A stretch of 64,000 nt of DNA from Mycolicibacterium canariasense (GCF_002101555.1 NZ_LQOL01000058.1:124001-188000); one strand, 5' to 3'; shown: positions 38,849 to 46,941, numbered from the stretch's first letter. The notes: generated by a model not told the origin, from the sequence alone. A program made the numbers and translations.

Positions 38849-39633
38849 CCACTCCTGGGGCAGGAGCGGACCGACCGGGCGTTCCGGCGTCGCCGAGCCG
38901 GCGCACGCTGGTGATCATCCCGACGTACAACGAGCGGGAGAACCTCCCACTGATCGTGCGTCGCGTACACGCCGCCCGGCCCGACGTGCATGTGCTGGTG
39001 GTCGACGACGGAAGCCCCGACGGCACCGGCCAGCTCGCCGACGAACTGGCCCTCGCCGACCCCGACCGGGTGCACGTGATGCACCGAATCAGCAAGGACG
39101 GACTGGGTGCGGCTTACCTCGCCGGGTTCGCCTGGGGTCTGAGCCGGGAGTACTCGGTGCTGGTGGAGATGGATGCCGACGGCAGCCATGCCCCCGAGGA
39201 GCTCAGCCGCCTGCTCGAAGCGGTCGACGCCGGCGCCGATCTGGTGATCGGTTCGCGGTATGTGCCGGGCGGGACGGTGCGCAACTGGCCGTGGCGCCGG
39301 CTGGCGCTGTCCCGGACGGCCAACACCTATTCGCGGGTGCTGCTCGGGGTGGATATCAACGACATCACCGCCGGGTACCGCGCCTACCGCCGCGAGGTGC
39401 TGGAGAAGATCGACCTGGCCGCGGTGGAGTCGAGGGGTTACTGCTTCCAGATCGACCTGACCTGGCGCGCGATCAACGCCGGATTCACCGTCGTAGAGGT
39501 ACCCATCACGTTCACCGAACGGGAACTGGGCGTATCGAAGATGAGCGGATCGAATATCCGCGAGGCGATGTCGAAGGTCGCCGAATGGGGCATCCGGGGG
39601 CGGTTGGACCGCGCCCGCGGTGTCACGCGCTGA
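38845..39633 (+). CDS. ppm1: Polyprenol-phosphate mannosyltransferase Ppm1 (GT2)
   Basis: Ppm1 makes polyprenyl-phosphomannose, the donor for lipomannan/lipoarabinomannan elongation and protein O-mannosylation. The 262-residue GT2 enzyme starts with a flexible tail, then LVIIPTYNERENLP and VLVVDDGSPDGT. The metal-binding motif is EMDADGSHAPEE, and YVPGGTVRNW and GYRAYRREVLEKI follow. No membrane segment is present in this half, and the neighbouring Lnt presumably recruits it to the membrane as in M. smegmatis. The start overlaps the lnt stop. It ends opposite the convergent rbpA gene with a hairpin between them. Confidence 0.95.
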   Translation: MTTPGAGADRPGVPASPSRRTLVIIPTYNERENLPLIVRRVHAARPDVHVLVVDDGSPDGTGQLADELALADPDRVHVMHRISKDGLGAAYLAGFAWGLSREYSVLVEMDADGSHAPEELSRLLEAVDAGADLVIGSRYVPGGTVRNWPWRRLALSRTANTYSRVLLGVDINDITAGYRAYRREVLEKIDLAAVESRGYCFQIDLTWRAINAGFTVVEVPITFTERELGVSKMSGSNIREAMSKVAEWGIRGRLDRARGVTR

Positions 39634-39647
39634 GCGAACGGAGTGAT

Positions 39648-39676
39648 CGTGCCCGCCCCGGTTCGGGACGGGCACG
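39648..39676. terminator. Hairpin between convergent ppm1 and rbpA
   Basis: CGTGCCCG (39648-39655) pairs with CGGGCACG (39669-39676), and the inner CCCC/GGGA adds partial pairing. It lies in the 55-base gap between the convergent stops and can terminate both. No long U-run follows. Confidence 0.5.
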
Positions 39677-39688
39677 TCTCACCGTGAT

Positions 39689-40027
39689 TCAGGACCCGCG
39701 GCGACGGGTCTTGATGATCTCCAGGCGCTCCTTGAGCAGTTCGTCGAGTTCCTCGACCGAGCGGCGCTCCAAGAGCATGTCCCAGTGCGTGCGGGGCGGC
39801 TTCACCTTCTTGGGCTCGGGCACGTCACCCTCGATGAGGGTCCCTTCCAGGCCGTTACGGCACAGCCAGGTGCCGGGGATCTCGGCGTCGTCGGCGAAGG
39901 GAACGTCGAATTCCTCGCCGTTCTCGGTGCGGTAACGCGCGACCTGACGGGGCGCCAGGTCATGGTTACGATCGGTCTCGTAGCTCACTGCTCCGAGGCG
40001 ACTGCCTCGCAGGACACGGTCGGCCAT
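39689..40027 (-). CDS. rbpA: RNA polymerase-binding protein RbpA
   Basis: RbpA binds sigma-A/RNA polymerase and stabilises the open complex. It also affects rifampicin tolerance. The 112-residue protein is nearly identical to Rv2050: MADRVLRGSRLGAVSYETDR at the start, FADDAEIPGTWLCRNGLEGT with the two Cys and metal-site context, KPPRTHWDMLLERRS (basic linker) and a C-terminal sigma-interacting helix. ATG 40027 follows an AGAGGAG ribosome site; an upstream in-frame start adds MWT only. An ECF-type promoter lies 60 bases upstream. Confidence 0.98.
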   Translation of the reverse strand: MADRVLRGSRLGAVSYETDRNHDLAPRQVARYRTENGEEFDVPFADDAEIPGTWLCRNGLEGTLIEGDVPEPKKVKPPRTHWDMLLERRSVEELDELLKERLEIIKTRRRGS

Positions 40028-40068
40028 CGTCCACACTCCTCTTACCGGCTGAATTTCGTCCGCAGTTT

Positions 40069-40096
40069 CAACGCGGATGCTGCCCGCGAAGTTCCC
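40069..40096 (-). promoter_or_regulatory. ECF sigma (SigE/SigH-type) promoter of rbpA
   Basis: On the minus strand GGGAAC (40096-40091) is followed after 17 bases by CGTTG (40073-40069). This is the GGAAC...GTT pattern of SigE/SigH promoters. Transcription would start near 40062, giving a leader of about 35 bases. rbpA is known to be controlled by SigR in Streptomyces, and SigH is the mycobacterial counterpart. Confidence 0.6.
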
Positions 40097-40173
40097 GACT
40101 CGACCTACCAGGATACCGCCTGCCCCGCGCCGCTACCGGGGACGCCGCCCGCGCAGGTCTACAGTCGTGTGTC

Positions 40174-40527
40174 GTGACCGCAGCCGTGCCCTCCCCGACG
40201 CGCCGCCGAACCCGCCCGCAGCCCTGCCGCTGGTGCGGCCGGGAGGTCGCCGACGCCGGCATGGGGCGCCGTCGGCAGTATTGCCGGCAGTCCTGCCGGC
40301 AGCGTGCCTATGAACAGCGCGCACAGGTCAAGGGCACATCGCTGGCGCCCGACGCGGTGGTGTTGACGGCCGACGAGGCCGCCGATCTGGCCGACCGGGT
40401 GTACCAAGTGCGCTGCGCGGCCGAGGACATCGCCACCGCCGTCGCGGAGGGGGCGCAGGGTTCCGAGCTCCGCGCCCTGTGTGACGTGCTGGTCGAGGCC
40501 GCCAAGGCCGCCGACGGTTGGCGCTGA
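40174..40527 (+). CDS. Small zinc-finger-like protein of unknown function
   Basis: This 117-residue basic protein has a four-cysteine motif at the N-terminus (C18, C21, C37, C41; CRWCGRE then QYCRQSC) of the CxxC-x15-CxxxC type, which could bind zinc or nucleic acid. A short acidic helical C-terminus follows (TADEAADLADRVYQVRCAAED). The RRRQYCRQSCRQRAYEQR stretch recalls mycobacterial zinc-finger families without assigned role. GTG 40174 is chosen because TACAGT (40160-40165) lies eight bases before it, again suggesting a leaderless start. Function is unknown. Confidence 0.75.
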   Translation: MTAAVPSPTRRRTRPQPCRWCGREVADAGMGRRRQYCRQSCRQRAYEQRAQVKGTSLAPDAVVLTADEAADLADRVYQVRCAAEDIATAVAEGAQGSELRALCDVLVEAAKAADGWR

Positions 40528-40599
40528 AACCGGCCGTTCTCCGCGCAATCTCCACGGAATCTCCAAGTGCGGCTGCGTGTCGGCGACCATGCTGATCGC

Positions 40600-41301
40600 A
40601 TGACAAAGTTCACCCGCATCCTTTTCGCCGGCGCCGCCGCGATGCTCGCATTGGGCACCGTGGCCTGCTCCGGTGGCGCGCCCACCCAGGCCGGATCCAG
40701 CGCGGCCACCGCAGCATCGTCGCCCAGTGCGACACCGTTTCCGCAGTCGGCCCGCTACATGGCCGACACCGTGAAGGACGGCAAGAAGATGGCGATCGGC
40801 ATCTCCGTCGACGGCGACTCGGTGACCGCCTACGCCTGCAACGGCGTCGACGACGAGGCCTGGTTCTTCGGCAATCAGACCGCCGGCAGCATCGACATCA
40901 CCTCCAAGTTCCGGGACACCCTCGACGCGTCGTTCACCGGCTCCGACGTCAAGGGGTCGCTGACCATGAACGGCATCACCTACGACTTCACCGCCGCACC
41001 CGTCTCCGCACCGGCCGGCATGTACTCCGCAGCGCTCGACGGTGTCCGCGCTTCGTGGATCGTGCGGCCCGACGGATCGGTGACCGGCGTGCAGTTCAAC
41101 GGGGGCATCACCGGCCGCGATTTCGAGCAGGCCGAACTGCAGCAGCTCAATGCCGCTCAGTTCCAGGCGCAGGTCCGCAACAAGCGCAAGCTGCAACAGG
41201 CCGACCAGTCCGTGAAATTGGCCAACAACACGCTGAGCTCGCGGATCAACGGACGCGAAGTGACCGGACAACTCGTCACCGGCACCACCCGGTTCGGCTG
41301 A
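40600..41301 (+). CDS. Secreted lipoprotein of unknown function
   Basis: This 233-residue protein has a lipoprotein signal (FAGAAAMLALGTVACSGG; cysteine near residue 24), then a Ser/Thr/Ala/Pro-rich spacer. The mature domain is mostly beta-strand in character (MAIGISVDGDSVTAYACNG, SIDITSKFRDT, VTGVQFNGG) and ends in a basic region (VRNKRKLQQADQS). It would be placed on the outer face of the plasma membrane, and Lnt encoded nearby could triacylate it. I do not recognise a named family. ATG 40600 is the correct start because the signal begins there. A possible GTG/ATG upstream adds 11 residues. Confidence 0.82.
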   Translation: MTKFTRILFAGAAAMLALGTVACSGGAPTQAGSSAATAASSPSATPFPQSARYMADTVKDGKKMAIGISVDGDSVTAYACNGVDDEAWFFGNQTAGSIDITSKFRDTLDASFTGSDVKGSLTMNGITYDFTAAPVSAPAGMYSAALDGVRASWIVRPDGSVTGVQFNGGITGRDFEQAELQQLNAAQFQAQVRNKRKLQQADQSVKLANNTLSSRINGREVTGQLVTGTTRFG

Positions 41302-41310
41302 CCGCGCGAG

Positions 41311-41347
41311 GCGATGGCCCCGGCAACCATGGTGCCGGGGTCATCGC
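41311..41347. terminator. Hairpin terminator between convergent lipoprotein genes
   Basis: GCGATGGCCCCGGCA (41311-41325) pairs with TGCCGGGGTCATCGC (41333-41347), with a single G-U pair and an ACCATGG loop. It is about 10 bases after the stop at 41301 and 105 bases from the lppI stop. The remainder of the interval (to 41451) shows nothing recognisable. Confidence 0.65.
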
Positions 41348-41451
41348 TCGTGTCCGGCCTCTCACTCGAAATGACTACGAAAGCACCTGCACTACAAGAG
41401 AATTCAGCACCGGAGGGTCAGTGCAGCATCCGGGCGGCCGGGCACCACCGG

Positions 41452-42135
41452 TCAGCAGGACAGCCTGATCCCGATATCGGGCGGGGCCTGCGCCGGCGCC
41501 AGGCAGCCGAACCCGTCCACTCCGGCGGGTCGCATCCGGGCCGCCGTCCGGCGGGCGTAGTTCACGCACACCACCGCGTCACCGTCGGCGCGGCAGGCGA
41601 AGTCGCCGAACTTCACCGTCTCGCCGGCGCCCAGCCGGGGCCCACTGCCGTTTCCGAACGGCCCCGGATCACCGTGCAGCGAGCCGATATTCACGCTGGT
41701 GCCGTCGAAGTCCACCCAATTGCCCTTCCACATCGTGTAGGCGTCGGGGGGTTTCGGTGGCGGGTTGGTCAGTTTCACCAGGCAGGCCAACGCACCGTCG
41801 TTGTACTGGGCGCTGCTGATACAACTGACCGTCTCGGTGGTGAAGGCGACACCCTGCACATCGGTGCTGACACCGTCGCGGGTGGTGGAGCCGAATTTTG
41901 CGGCCGGCACCGCCGTGCCCGCATCCACCCACCGGGCCACATCGGCGATCGGCGCACCGGCCGACGGCGCATGAGGCGCGGCCGACGACGTCGCCGGGGG
42001 ACCGGTCGGCGCCGGACGGGAAGTGCCCGGGGTGACGGCCGTCAGCGGCGGTGGGGCGGACACCGCGGCACCCCTCATATCCTGCGAGCATCCCGCGAGC
42101 AGGGCGGACGCCACCACCAGCACTGCCATCCGCAT
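41452..42135 (-). CDS. lppI: Probable lipoprotein LppI
   Basis: This 227-residue protein has an N-terminal signal ending in a lipobox (LVVASALLAGCS; cysteine at about residue 16) and a Pro/Ser/Thr/Ala spacer. The mature domain contains five or more Cys residues in pairs (SCISSAQYNDGALAC; FACRADGDAVVC). The repeated Cx(n)C pattern also occurs in the lipoprotein at 62724. It corresponds to Rv2046 in position, divergent to lipT. Its minus-strand -10 TACCCT lies six bases before ATG 42135, so the transcript is probably leaderless. Function is unknown. Confidence 0.85.
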   Translation of the reverse strand: MRMAVLVVASALLAGCSQDMRGAAVSAPPPLTAVTPGTSRPAPTGPPATSSAAPHAPSAGAPIADVARWVDAGTAVPAAKFGSTTRDGVSTDVQGVAFTTETVSCISSAQYNDGALACLVKLTNPPPKPPDAYTMWKGNWVDFDGTSVNIGSLHGDPGPFGNGSGPRLGAGETVKFGDFACRADGDAVVCVNYARRTAARMRPAGVDGFGCLAPAQAPPDIGIRLSC

Positions 42136-42141
42136 GCGGCC

Positions 42142-42162
42142 AGGGTAGTCGTTCGCTACCGT
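42142..42162. promoter_or_regulatory. Divergent leaderless promoters of lppI and lipT
   Basis: TACCCT on the minus strand (42147-42142) precedes ATG 42135 by six bases, and TACCGT on the plus strand (42157-42162) precedes ATG 42169 by six bases. The two hexamers are nine bases apart in a 33-base interval, so the two genes cannot easily be transcribed at full rate together. Confidence 0.55.
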
Positions 42163-42168
42163 CGGGCC

Positions 42169-43689
42169 ATGCACGAACACACCGTCCGCGTGAAGATCGG
42201 CAGCGGGACGATCGAGGGTTTCACCCGCGACGGAGTGCACCGCTGGCGCGCCATCCCGTACGCGAAGGCGCCGGTAGGCGCCCTGCGGTACCGCGCACCA
42301 CAGCCCGCGGAGCCGTGGCCGGGAGTGCGCTACTGCCACGGGTTCGGCAACTGCGCCCCGCAGCAGCGCCGCTACACCATGCTCGGCATCGGCAAATACC
42401 AGCCGACGAGCGAGGACTGCCTGACGCTCAACGTGGTCGCCCCCGAACAACCCGGCGCCGAGCCGCAAGCCGACCGGATGCCGGTGATGTTCTTCATCCA
42501 CGGCGGCGGCTACATCATGGGCAGCTCGGCCACGCCGCTCTACGACGGTGTCGCGCTGGCGCGCCGCGGTTGCGTGTACGTCTCGGTGAACTACCGGCTG
42601 GGTGCGCTGGGGTGCCTGGACCTGTCGGCGCTGTCCACTCCCGAGCATCCCATCGAGGACAACCTGTACCTGCGTGACCTGATCCTGGCGCTGAAGTGGG
42701 TTCGGGAGAACATCGCGGCGTTCGGCGGTGACCCCGACAACGTGACGATCTTCGGGGAAAGTGCCGGTGCGCACGCGGTGGCCACGTTGATGGCGGTGCC
42801 CGACGCCGAAGGGTTGTTCGCACAGGCAATTTCGCAGAGCGCAGCCAGTGGCATGGTCCGCAATCCGGAACAGGCGGCCATCTTCGCCGAGCAGTTCGCC
42901 GGCTTGCTGGGCGCATCCCGCGCTGACGGTGCGGCCGCCGCGATGGCGGCCCGGCCTGCCGAGCTGCTGACGGCGCTGGACAGCCTGATCTCCCGGGCCG
43001 GCAAGGAGATGCCGGGCGCCTTTCCGGTCGGGCCGACCTCGGGCACCGAGTTGCTGCCCGAGGACCCGGTGCAGGCCATGCGCGCCGGCCGGGCGCACCC
43101 GATCCCGCTCATCGTCGGCAGCAACGCCGACGAGGGCAGGCTGTTCACCCGGTTCATGCAGCTGTTGCCGACCACCGAACAGAGCATCGAGATGCTGCTG
43201 GCGGCCACCGGCACCGAAACCCGCGACCGGGTCATCGCCGCGTACCCGGACTATCCGGGGCGGGCCGCCTGTATCCGGCTGGGCGGCGACTTCGCCTTCG
43301 GCACCGCCGCCTGGGATATCGCCGAGGCGCACAGCCGACATCGGCCGACCTACGTCTACCGCTACGACTATGCGCCCCGGATCCTGCACTGGTCGGGGTT
43401 GGGCGCCACCCACGCCACCGAGTTGCTCGCGGTGTTCGGCGTGTACCGCACCCGATTGGGCGGGCTGCTCACCGCCGCCGCAGACGGCGCCTCGGCCCGC
43501 CGGGTGAGCCGTCAGGTGCAGGCCCGCTGGGGTGGCTTCAGCCGGACCGGCAACCCGGGTGAGGGCTGGCCCCGCTACGACGAGGGCATGCGGGCCGTGC
43601 TGGTCTTCGACCGCGATACCCACCTCGAATACGATCCGGCCGCCGAGCGGCGTCGGGCCTGGGCGGGTTTCACCCTCGCGGTCGGTTGA
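42169..43689 (+). CDS. lipT: Type B carboxylesterase LipT
   Basis: This 506-residue alpha/beta-hydrolase of the carboxylesterase B family has the catalytic serine in FGESAGAHA. The oxyanion-hole motif is FFIHGGGYIMG, NYRLGALGCLDL follows, and the catalytic Glu and His lie in NADEGRLFTRFM and ATHATELLAV. No signal peptide is visible, so it should be cytosolic or membrane-associated. It matches Rv2045c by order and form. Substrates are short-chain esters in related enzymes. The start is fixed by TACCGT six bases before ATG 42169. The long open frame upstream of it is antisense to lppI. Confidence 0.92.
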   Translation: MHEHTVRVKIGSGTIEGFTRDGVHRWRAIPYAKAPVGALRYRAPQPAEPWPGVRYCHGFGNCAPQQRRYTMLGIGKYQPTSEDCLTLNVVAPEQPGAEPQADRMPVMFFIHGGGYIMGSSATPLYDGVALARRGCVYVSVNYRLGALGCLDLSALSTPEHPIEDNLYLRDLILALKWVRENIAAFGGDPDNVTIFGESAGAHAVATLMAVPDAEGLFAQAISQSAASGMVRNPEQAAIFAEQFAGLLGASRADGAAAAMAARPAELLTALDSLISRAGKEMPGAFPVGPTSGTELLPEDPVQAMRAGRAHPIPLIVGSNADEGRLFTRFMQLLPTTEQSIEMLLAATGTETRDRVIAAYPDYPGRAACIRLGGDFAFGTAAWDIAEAHSRHRPTYVYRYDYAPRILHWSGLGATHATELLAVFGVYRTRLGGLLTAAADGASARRVSRQVQARWGGFSRTGNPGEGWPRYDEGMRAVLVFDRDTHLEYDPAAERRRAWAGFTLAVG

Positions 43690-43691
43690 CT

Positions 43692-43736
43692 TGACACCTG
43701 TCACATGTGATCCGCGCCACTGCTAGGTTCACAGGG
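43692..43736 (+). promoter_or_regulatory. Candidate operator and leaderless promoter of the kinase-DUF fusion gene
   Basis: TGACACCTGTCA (43692-43703) is an imperfect palindrome and TCACATGTGA (43701-43710) is a perfect one. They overlap by three bases. TAGGTT at 43724-43729 is followed by seven bases and GTG 43737. Together they look like a TetR-type operator over a leaderless promoter. The regulator is unknown. Confidence 0.5.
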
Positions 43737-45719
43737 GTGCAGAGTCGACCCATCGAACGCCCCGCCGATCTGACCGATGACTGGCTGACCGCGACGGTGG
43801 GCGCCGGCCGGATCATCGACCACGACGTCGAACGGATCGGCACCGGCCAGATGAGCGAGTGCTACCGGCTCCGGCTGCGGTATGCCGACGGCGAGAGCGG
43901 CCCGGCCTCGGTGGTGCTCAAAGTCGCCGCCACCGACCCGAACAGCCGCGCCACCGGGCTGGCGATGGGTCTCTACGAGCGCGAGGTCCGGTTCTACGCC
44001 GAGATCGCGCCGAAGCTGGGTGGGGCGGCGGTGAACCCGTTCGCGCCGTGCTTCCACCATGCCTACGATCCCGAGTCCGGGTCGTTCGATCTGCTGCTGG
44101 GTGATGCCGCACCGGCCACCGTGGGTGACGAGATCCGCGGCGCCACAGCCCACCAGGCGACGCTGGCCGTGCACCAGCTGGGCCTGGTGCACGGCCCCCT
44201 GCTCGGCGATCCGGAGCTGGCCGGCGCCGGCTGGCTGAACCGGGACGCCCCGCTGAATCAGGCGCTGATCGCCGGGCTGTACGCGGGTTTCACCGAACGG
44301 TACGGCGACCGTATCGACCCGCGGCACCGGCGGGTGTGCGACCGGTTGGTGGCCGCGTTCGACGGGTATCTGGCGCAGGAGTCGGCGGCGGCCAAAGGCC
44401 TGGTGCACGGCGACTTTCGGCTGGACAACCTGCTGTTCGGCGCTCCCGGGGCGCAGCGCCCGCTGACGGTGGTGGACTGGCAGACGGTGACCTGGGGCCC
44501 GGCCCTGACCGACGTGGCCTATTTCCTCGGCTGCGCCCTGGAACCGGAGGTGCGGCGCGCGCATTACGACGATCTGCTGGCGACCTATCGCGGTGCGCTC
44601 GGTACCGATGTGCTCGGTCTCGACGAGGTGCGCGACGGCGTGCGCAGGCAGAGCTTCTTCGGGGTGATGATGGCGATCGTCTCCTCGATGCTGGTCGAAC
44701 GAACCGATCGGGGCGACGAGATGTTCATGACGATGCTGTACCGGCACTGCGAGCATGTGCTGGACACCGACGCGCTGGCGGTGCTCCCGGAACCGGCTGT
44801 ACCGCAGGCACTTACACCTGCCCCGGGGGACGAGCACCCGCACCCGCCGACCGATGAACCGCTGTGGAGTGAAAGCTGGTACTTCGACTTCGTCGACGCG
44901 TCGCAAGGCATCGGCGGGTGGGTGCGGCTGGGGTTGATTCCCAACCAGCACACCGCGTGGGTCAACGCGCTGGTGTGCGGACCGGACATGCCGACGGTGG
45001 CCGTCAACAATTTCCAGGTCGCCCTGCCCGCCGAACCCGGCCACATCGGCACCGCCGGGTTCGAGCTGCGGTTGAGCCCCAGCGATCCGCTGTGCAGCTA
45101 CCGGGTGAGCATCCGCGGGCGCGGCGAGTCCTTCGGCGACCCCGCGGACCTGCTGCGCGGCACGGCGGGTCGGCCCACCGATCTCGCGCTGGCACTGGAC
45201 TTCACCACGGCCGGAACGCCCTACCAGTACCGGATCACCCCGCGTTACGAGATCCCCTGTACCGTCAGCGGAACGGTGACGGTGGGCGGCGCGCAGTACC
45301 GGCTGACGTCCGTTCCCGGACAACGGGATCACTCCTGGGGTGTGCGGGATTGGTGGAGCATGGACTGGGTCTGGAGCGCCCTGCACCTCGAGGACGGCAC
45401 CCACCTGCACGGCGTCGACATCCGCATTCCCGGCGTGCCCCCGGTCGGCATCGGTTATCAGCAGCGCGCCGGTGAACTCGTCGAGCTGCAGTCGGTACAT
45501 GCCGCGAACACGTTTGCCGACAACGGTTTACCGCTGTCCTCGACGCTGACATTGGCACCCGGAGACCTCGAGGTGCAGGTGCACGTACGGGGCCACGCAC
45601 CGGTACTGCTGGTCGCACCCGACGGCAGGGTCAGCCAGTTTCCCCGCGCGTGGGCGACGATCACCACCGCCGACGGGCGCGCGGGTACCGGCTGGGTGGA
45701 GTGGAACCGCAACCTCTGA
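43737..45719 (+). CDS. Fusion: APH/choline-kinase-like domain plus DUF7064-type domain
   Basis: This 660-residue protein has two parts. Residues 1-350 form an APH-like kinase fold with GTGQMSECYRLRLRY (nucleotide loop), LVHGDFRLDNLLFG (catalytic loop) and VVDWQT (metal Asp), like the gene at 24208. Residues about 380-660 are a beta-rich domain of the DUF7064/DUF7065 type (lipocalin or carotenoid-hydratase-like), with LTSVPGQRDHSWGVRDWW and GTHLHGVDIRIPG. In other genomes, as I recall, these domains are separate neighbouring proteins. A role in lipid or steroid metabolism is inferred only from the lipocalin-like fold. The start GTG 43737 is supported by the promoter. Confidence 0.85.
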   Translation: MQSRPIERPADLTDDWLTATVGAGRIIDHDVERIGTGQMSECYRLRLRYADGESGPASVVLKVAATDPNSRATGLAMGLYEREVRFYAEIAPKLGGAAVNPFAPCFHHAYDPESGSFDLLLGDAAPATVGDEIRGATAHQATLAVHQLGLVHGPLLGDPELAGAGWLNRDAPLNQALIAGLYAGFTERYGDRIDPRHRRVCDRLVAAFDGYLAQESAAAKGLVHGDFRLDNLLFGAPGAQRPLTVVDWQTVTWGPALTDVAYFLGCALEPEVRRAHYDDLLATYRGALGTDVLGLDEVRDGVRRQSFFGVMMAIVSSMLVERTDRGDEMFMTMLYRHCEHVLDTDALAVLPEPAVPQALTPAPGDEHPHPPTDEPLWSESWYFDFVDASQGIGGWVRLGLIPNQHTAWVNALVCGPDMPTVAVNNFQVALPAEPGHIGTAGFELRLSPSDPLCSYRVSIRGRGESFGDPADLLRGTAGRPTDLALALDFTTAGTPYQYRITPRYEIPCTVSGTVTVGGAQYRLTSVPGQRDHSWGVRDWWSMDWVWSALHLEDGTHLHGVDIRIPGVPPVGIGYQQRAGELVELQSVHAANTFADNGLPLSSTLTLAPGDLEVQVHVRGHAPVLLVAPDGRVSQFPRAWATITTADGRAGTGWVEWNRNL

Positions 45720-45736
45720 GCGGGCAAGCTTGGTCA

Positions 45737-46066
45737 ATGCTCGCAGTGAAGTCCGTCGCCTTGTTCGTGCTCGCCGCGGTGCTCGAGATCGGCGGCGCCT
45801 GGCTGGTGTGGCAGGGCGTGCGCGAGCACCGCGGCTGGTGGATGGTCGGCGCCGGGGTGATCGCACTGGGCGCATATGGATTCGTCGCGGCATTCCAGCC
45901 GGATGCACAGTTCGGTCGGGTGCTGGCCGCCTACGGCGGCGTGTTCGTGGCGGGCTCGTTGGTATGGGGGATGCTGGCCGACGGGTTCCGGCCGGACCGC
46001 TGGGACGTCACCGGGGCGCTGGTCTGTCTGGTCGGGGTCGGGCTCATCATGTACGCCCCGCGCTAG
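45737..46066 (+). CDS. YnfA-family (UPF0060) small membrane protein
   Basis: This 109-residue protein has four predicted helices and the UPF0060 motifs VLEIGGAWLVWQGVREHRGWWM, GAYGFVAAFQPDAQFGRVLAAYGGVFVAGSLVWGM and DRWDVTGALVCLVGVGLIMYAPR. Relatives are SMR-like transporters of unknown or drug-like substrates. The ATG 45737 follows CAAGCT by six bases. Its TAG stop overlaps the TAG of the convergent SCO6745-type gene within a CTAG tetramer. Confidence 0.92.
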   Translation: MLAVKSVALFVLAAVLEIGGAWLVWQGVREHRGWWMVGAGVIALGAYGFVAAFQPDAQFGRVLAAYGGVFVAGSLVWGMLADGFRPDRWDVTGALVCLVGVGLIMYAPR

Positions 46067-46941
46067 AGGGCGTCGTCGTCCAACTCGTCGCGGCGCAGGC
46101 CCATCGGGGTGGCGGCGGGCACGTCGCCACCGGCCACCACCCGCCGGGTCAGCGGCGTCAGCGCGGCGAACAGGGCGGCCAACTGCTCGTCGTCGAGCAC
46201 ATCGAAGGCGGCCAGCGCCAGCCGGTCGGTGCCCTCCTCGATCCGGGCCTTGAGTTCGGTTCCGGCCGCCGTCAACGCCCCGGTTCCGTCGAGCAGCCCC
46301 CGGGTGGCCAACCGGTCCACCTGCTCCTGCCAGTCGTCATCGTCGTAATCCCTTGAAGGCGCGATCATCTCACGCGGTACCCGGCCGGCCGCGGCGTGCA
46401 GAACATTGCATTCCCGGCCGCTTATGCCGTGCGCGGCCAGCACCGCATTGTGGCCGTCACCGCGGTGCTCCCGCAGCAATGTGGTGGCGTGCCAGAGTTT
46501 GGCCACCGGCTCCTCGGGCCACGGCAGTGCGACGTTGGCGGCGAACAATGCGCGTCCGTCGGCCGTGGCGGATCGGGCGGCGGTCTCCAACACCCCGGCC
46601 GCGGTGCGCACGGGCTCGTCATCGGTGATGCCGTAGCGGTGAAGTGTCGCCACCGCCCCGTCGGCACGGGCGGTCAATGCGGCAGCCGGTGCGGCGATCT
46701 CCCACGCCGCGGGCAGCGCCTTGTGCACCTGACGCACGGAGAAGTTGTAGAACAGCGCCGCGACCACCTCGGGGGCCACCCGCCCCAGGGGTGCCGACCG
46801 CGCGGCGAAGTACCCCATCCAGAATCCGCGATAACCCAGGCCGGCCAGCGCGGCGCGCGGCTCCGGCGCGAAGTAGGTGACTGCGTGCACGGGTTCCAGC
46901 CGGTCGAACAGTCGGCGGGCGACAGAGATCGGTCGAATCAT
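46063..46941 (-). CDS. SCO6745-family protein
   Basis: This 292-residue helical protein belongs to the actinobacterial SCO6745 family. Typical stretches are ARRLFDRLEPVHAVTYFAPE, LGYRGFWMGYFAARSAPLG, ALFYNFSVRQVHKALPAAWE and FAANVALPWPEEPVAKLWHA. A winged-helix-like C-terminus is plausible, but DNA binding is not shown. The ATG at 46941 is chosen over a TTG at 46953. It lies next to a TetR-type regulator in a divergent arrangement. Function is unknown. Confidence 0.85.
   Translation of the reverse strand: MIRPISVARRLFDRLEPVHAVTYFAPEPRAALAGLGYRGFWMGYFAARSAPLGRVAPEVVAALFYNFSVRQVHKALPAAWEIAAPAAALTARADGAVATLHRYGITDDEPVRTAAGVLETAARSATADGRALFAANVALPWPEEPVAKLWHATTLLREHRGDGHNAVLAAHGISGRECNVLHAAAGRVPREMIAPSRDYDDDDWQEQVDRLATRGLLDGTGALTAAGTELKARIEEGTDRLALAAFDVLDDEQLAALFAALTPLTRRVVAGGDVPAATPMGLRRDELDDDAL

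Noticed and set aside
41314..42168. In-frame extension upstream of lipT
   Set aside because: It runs antisense to lppI with no family similarity. The TACCGT -10 six bases before ATG 42169 fixes the true start.
43711..43720. GCGCCACTG resembling the B12-box core
   Set aside because: A lone nonamer in a 47-base interval before an unrelated gene, with none of the surrounding riboswitch helices.
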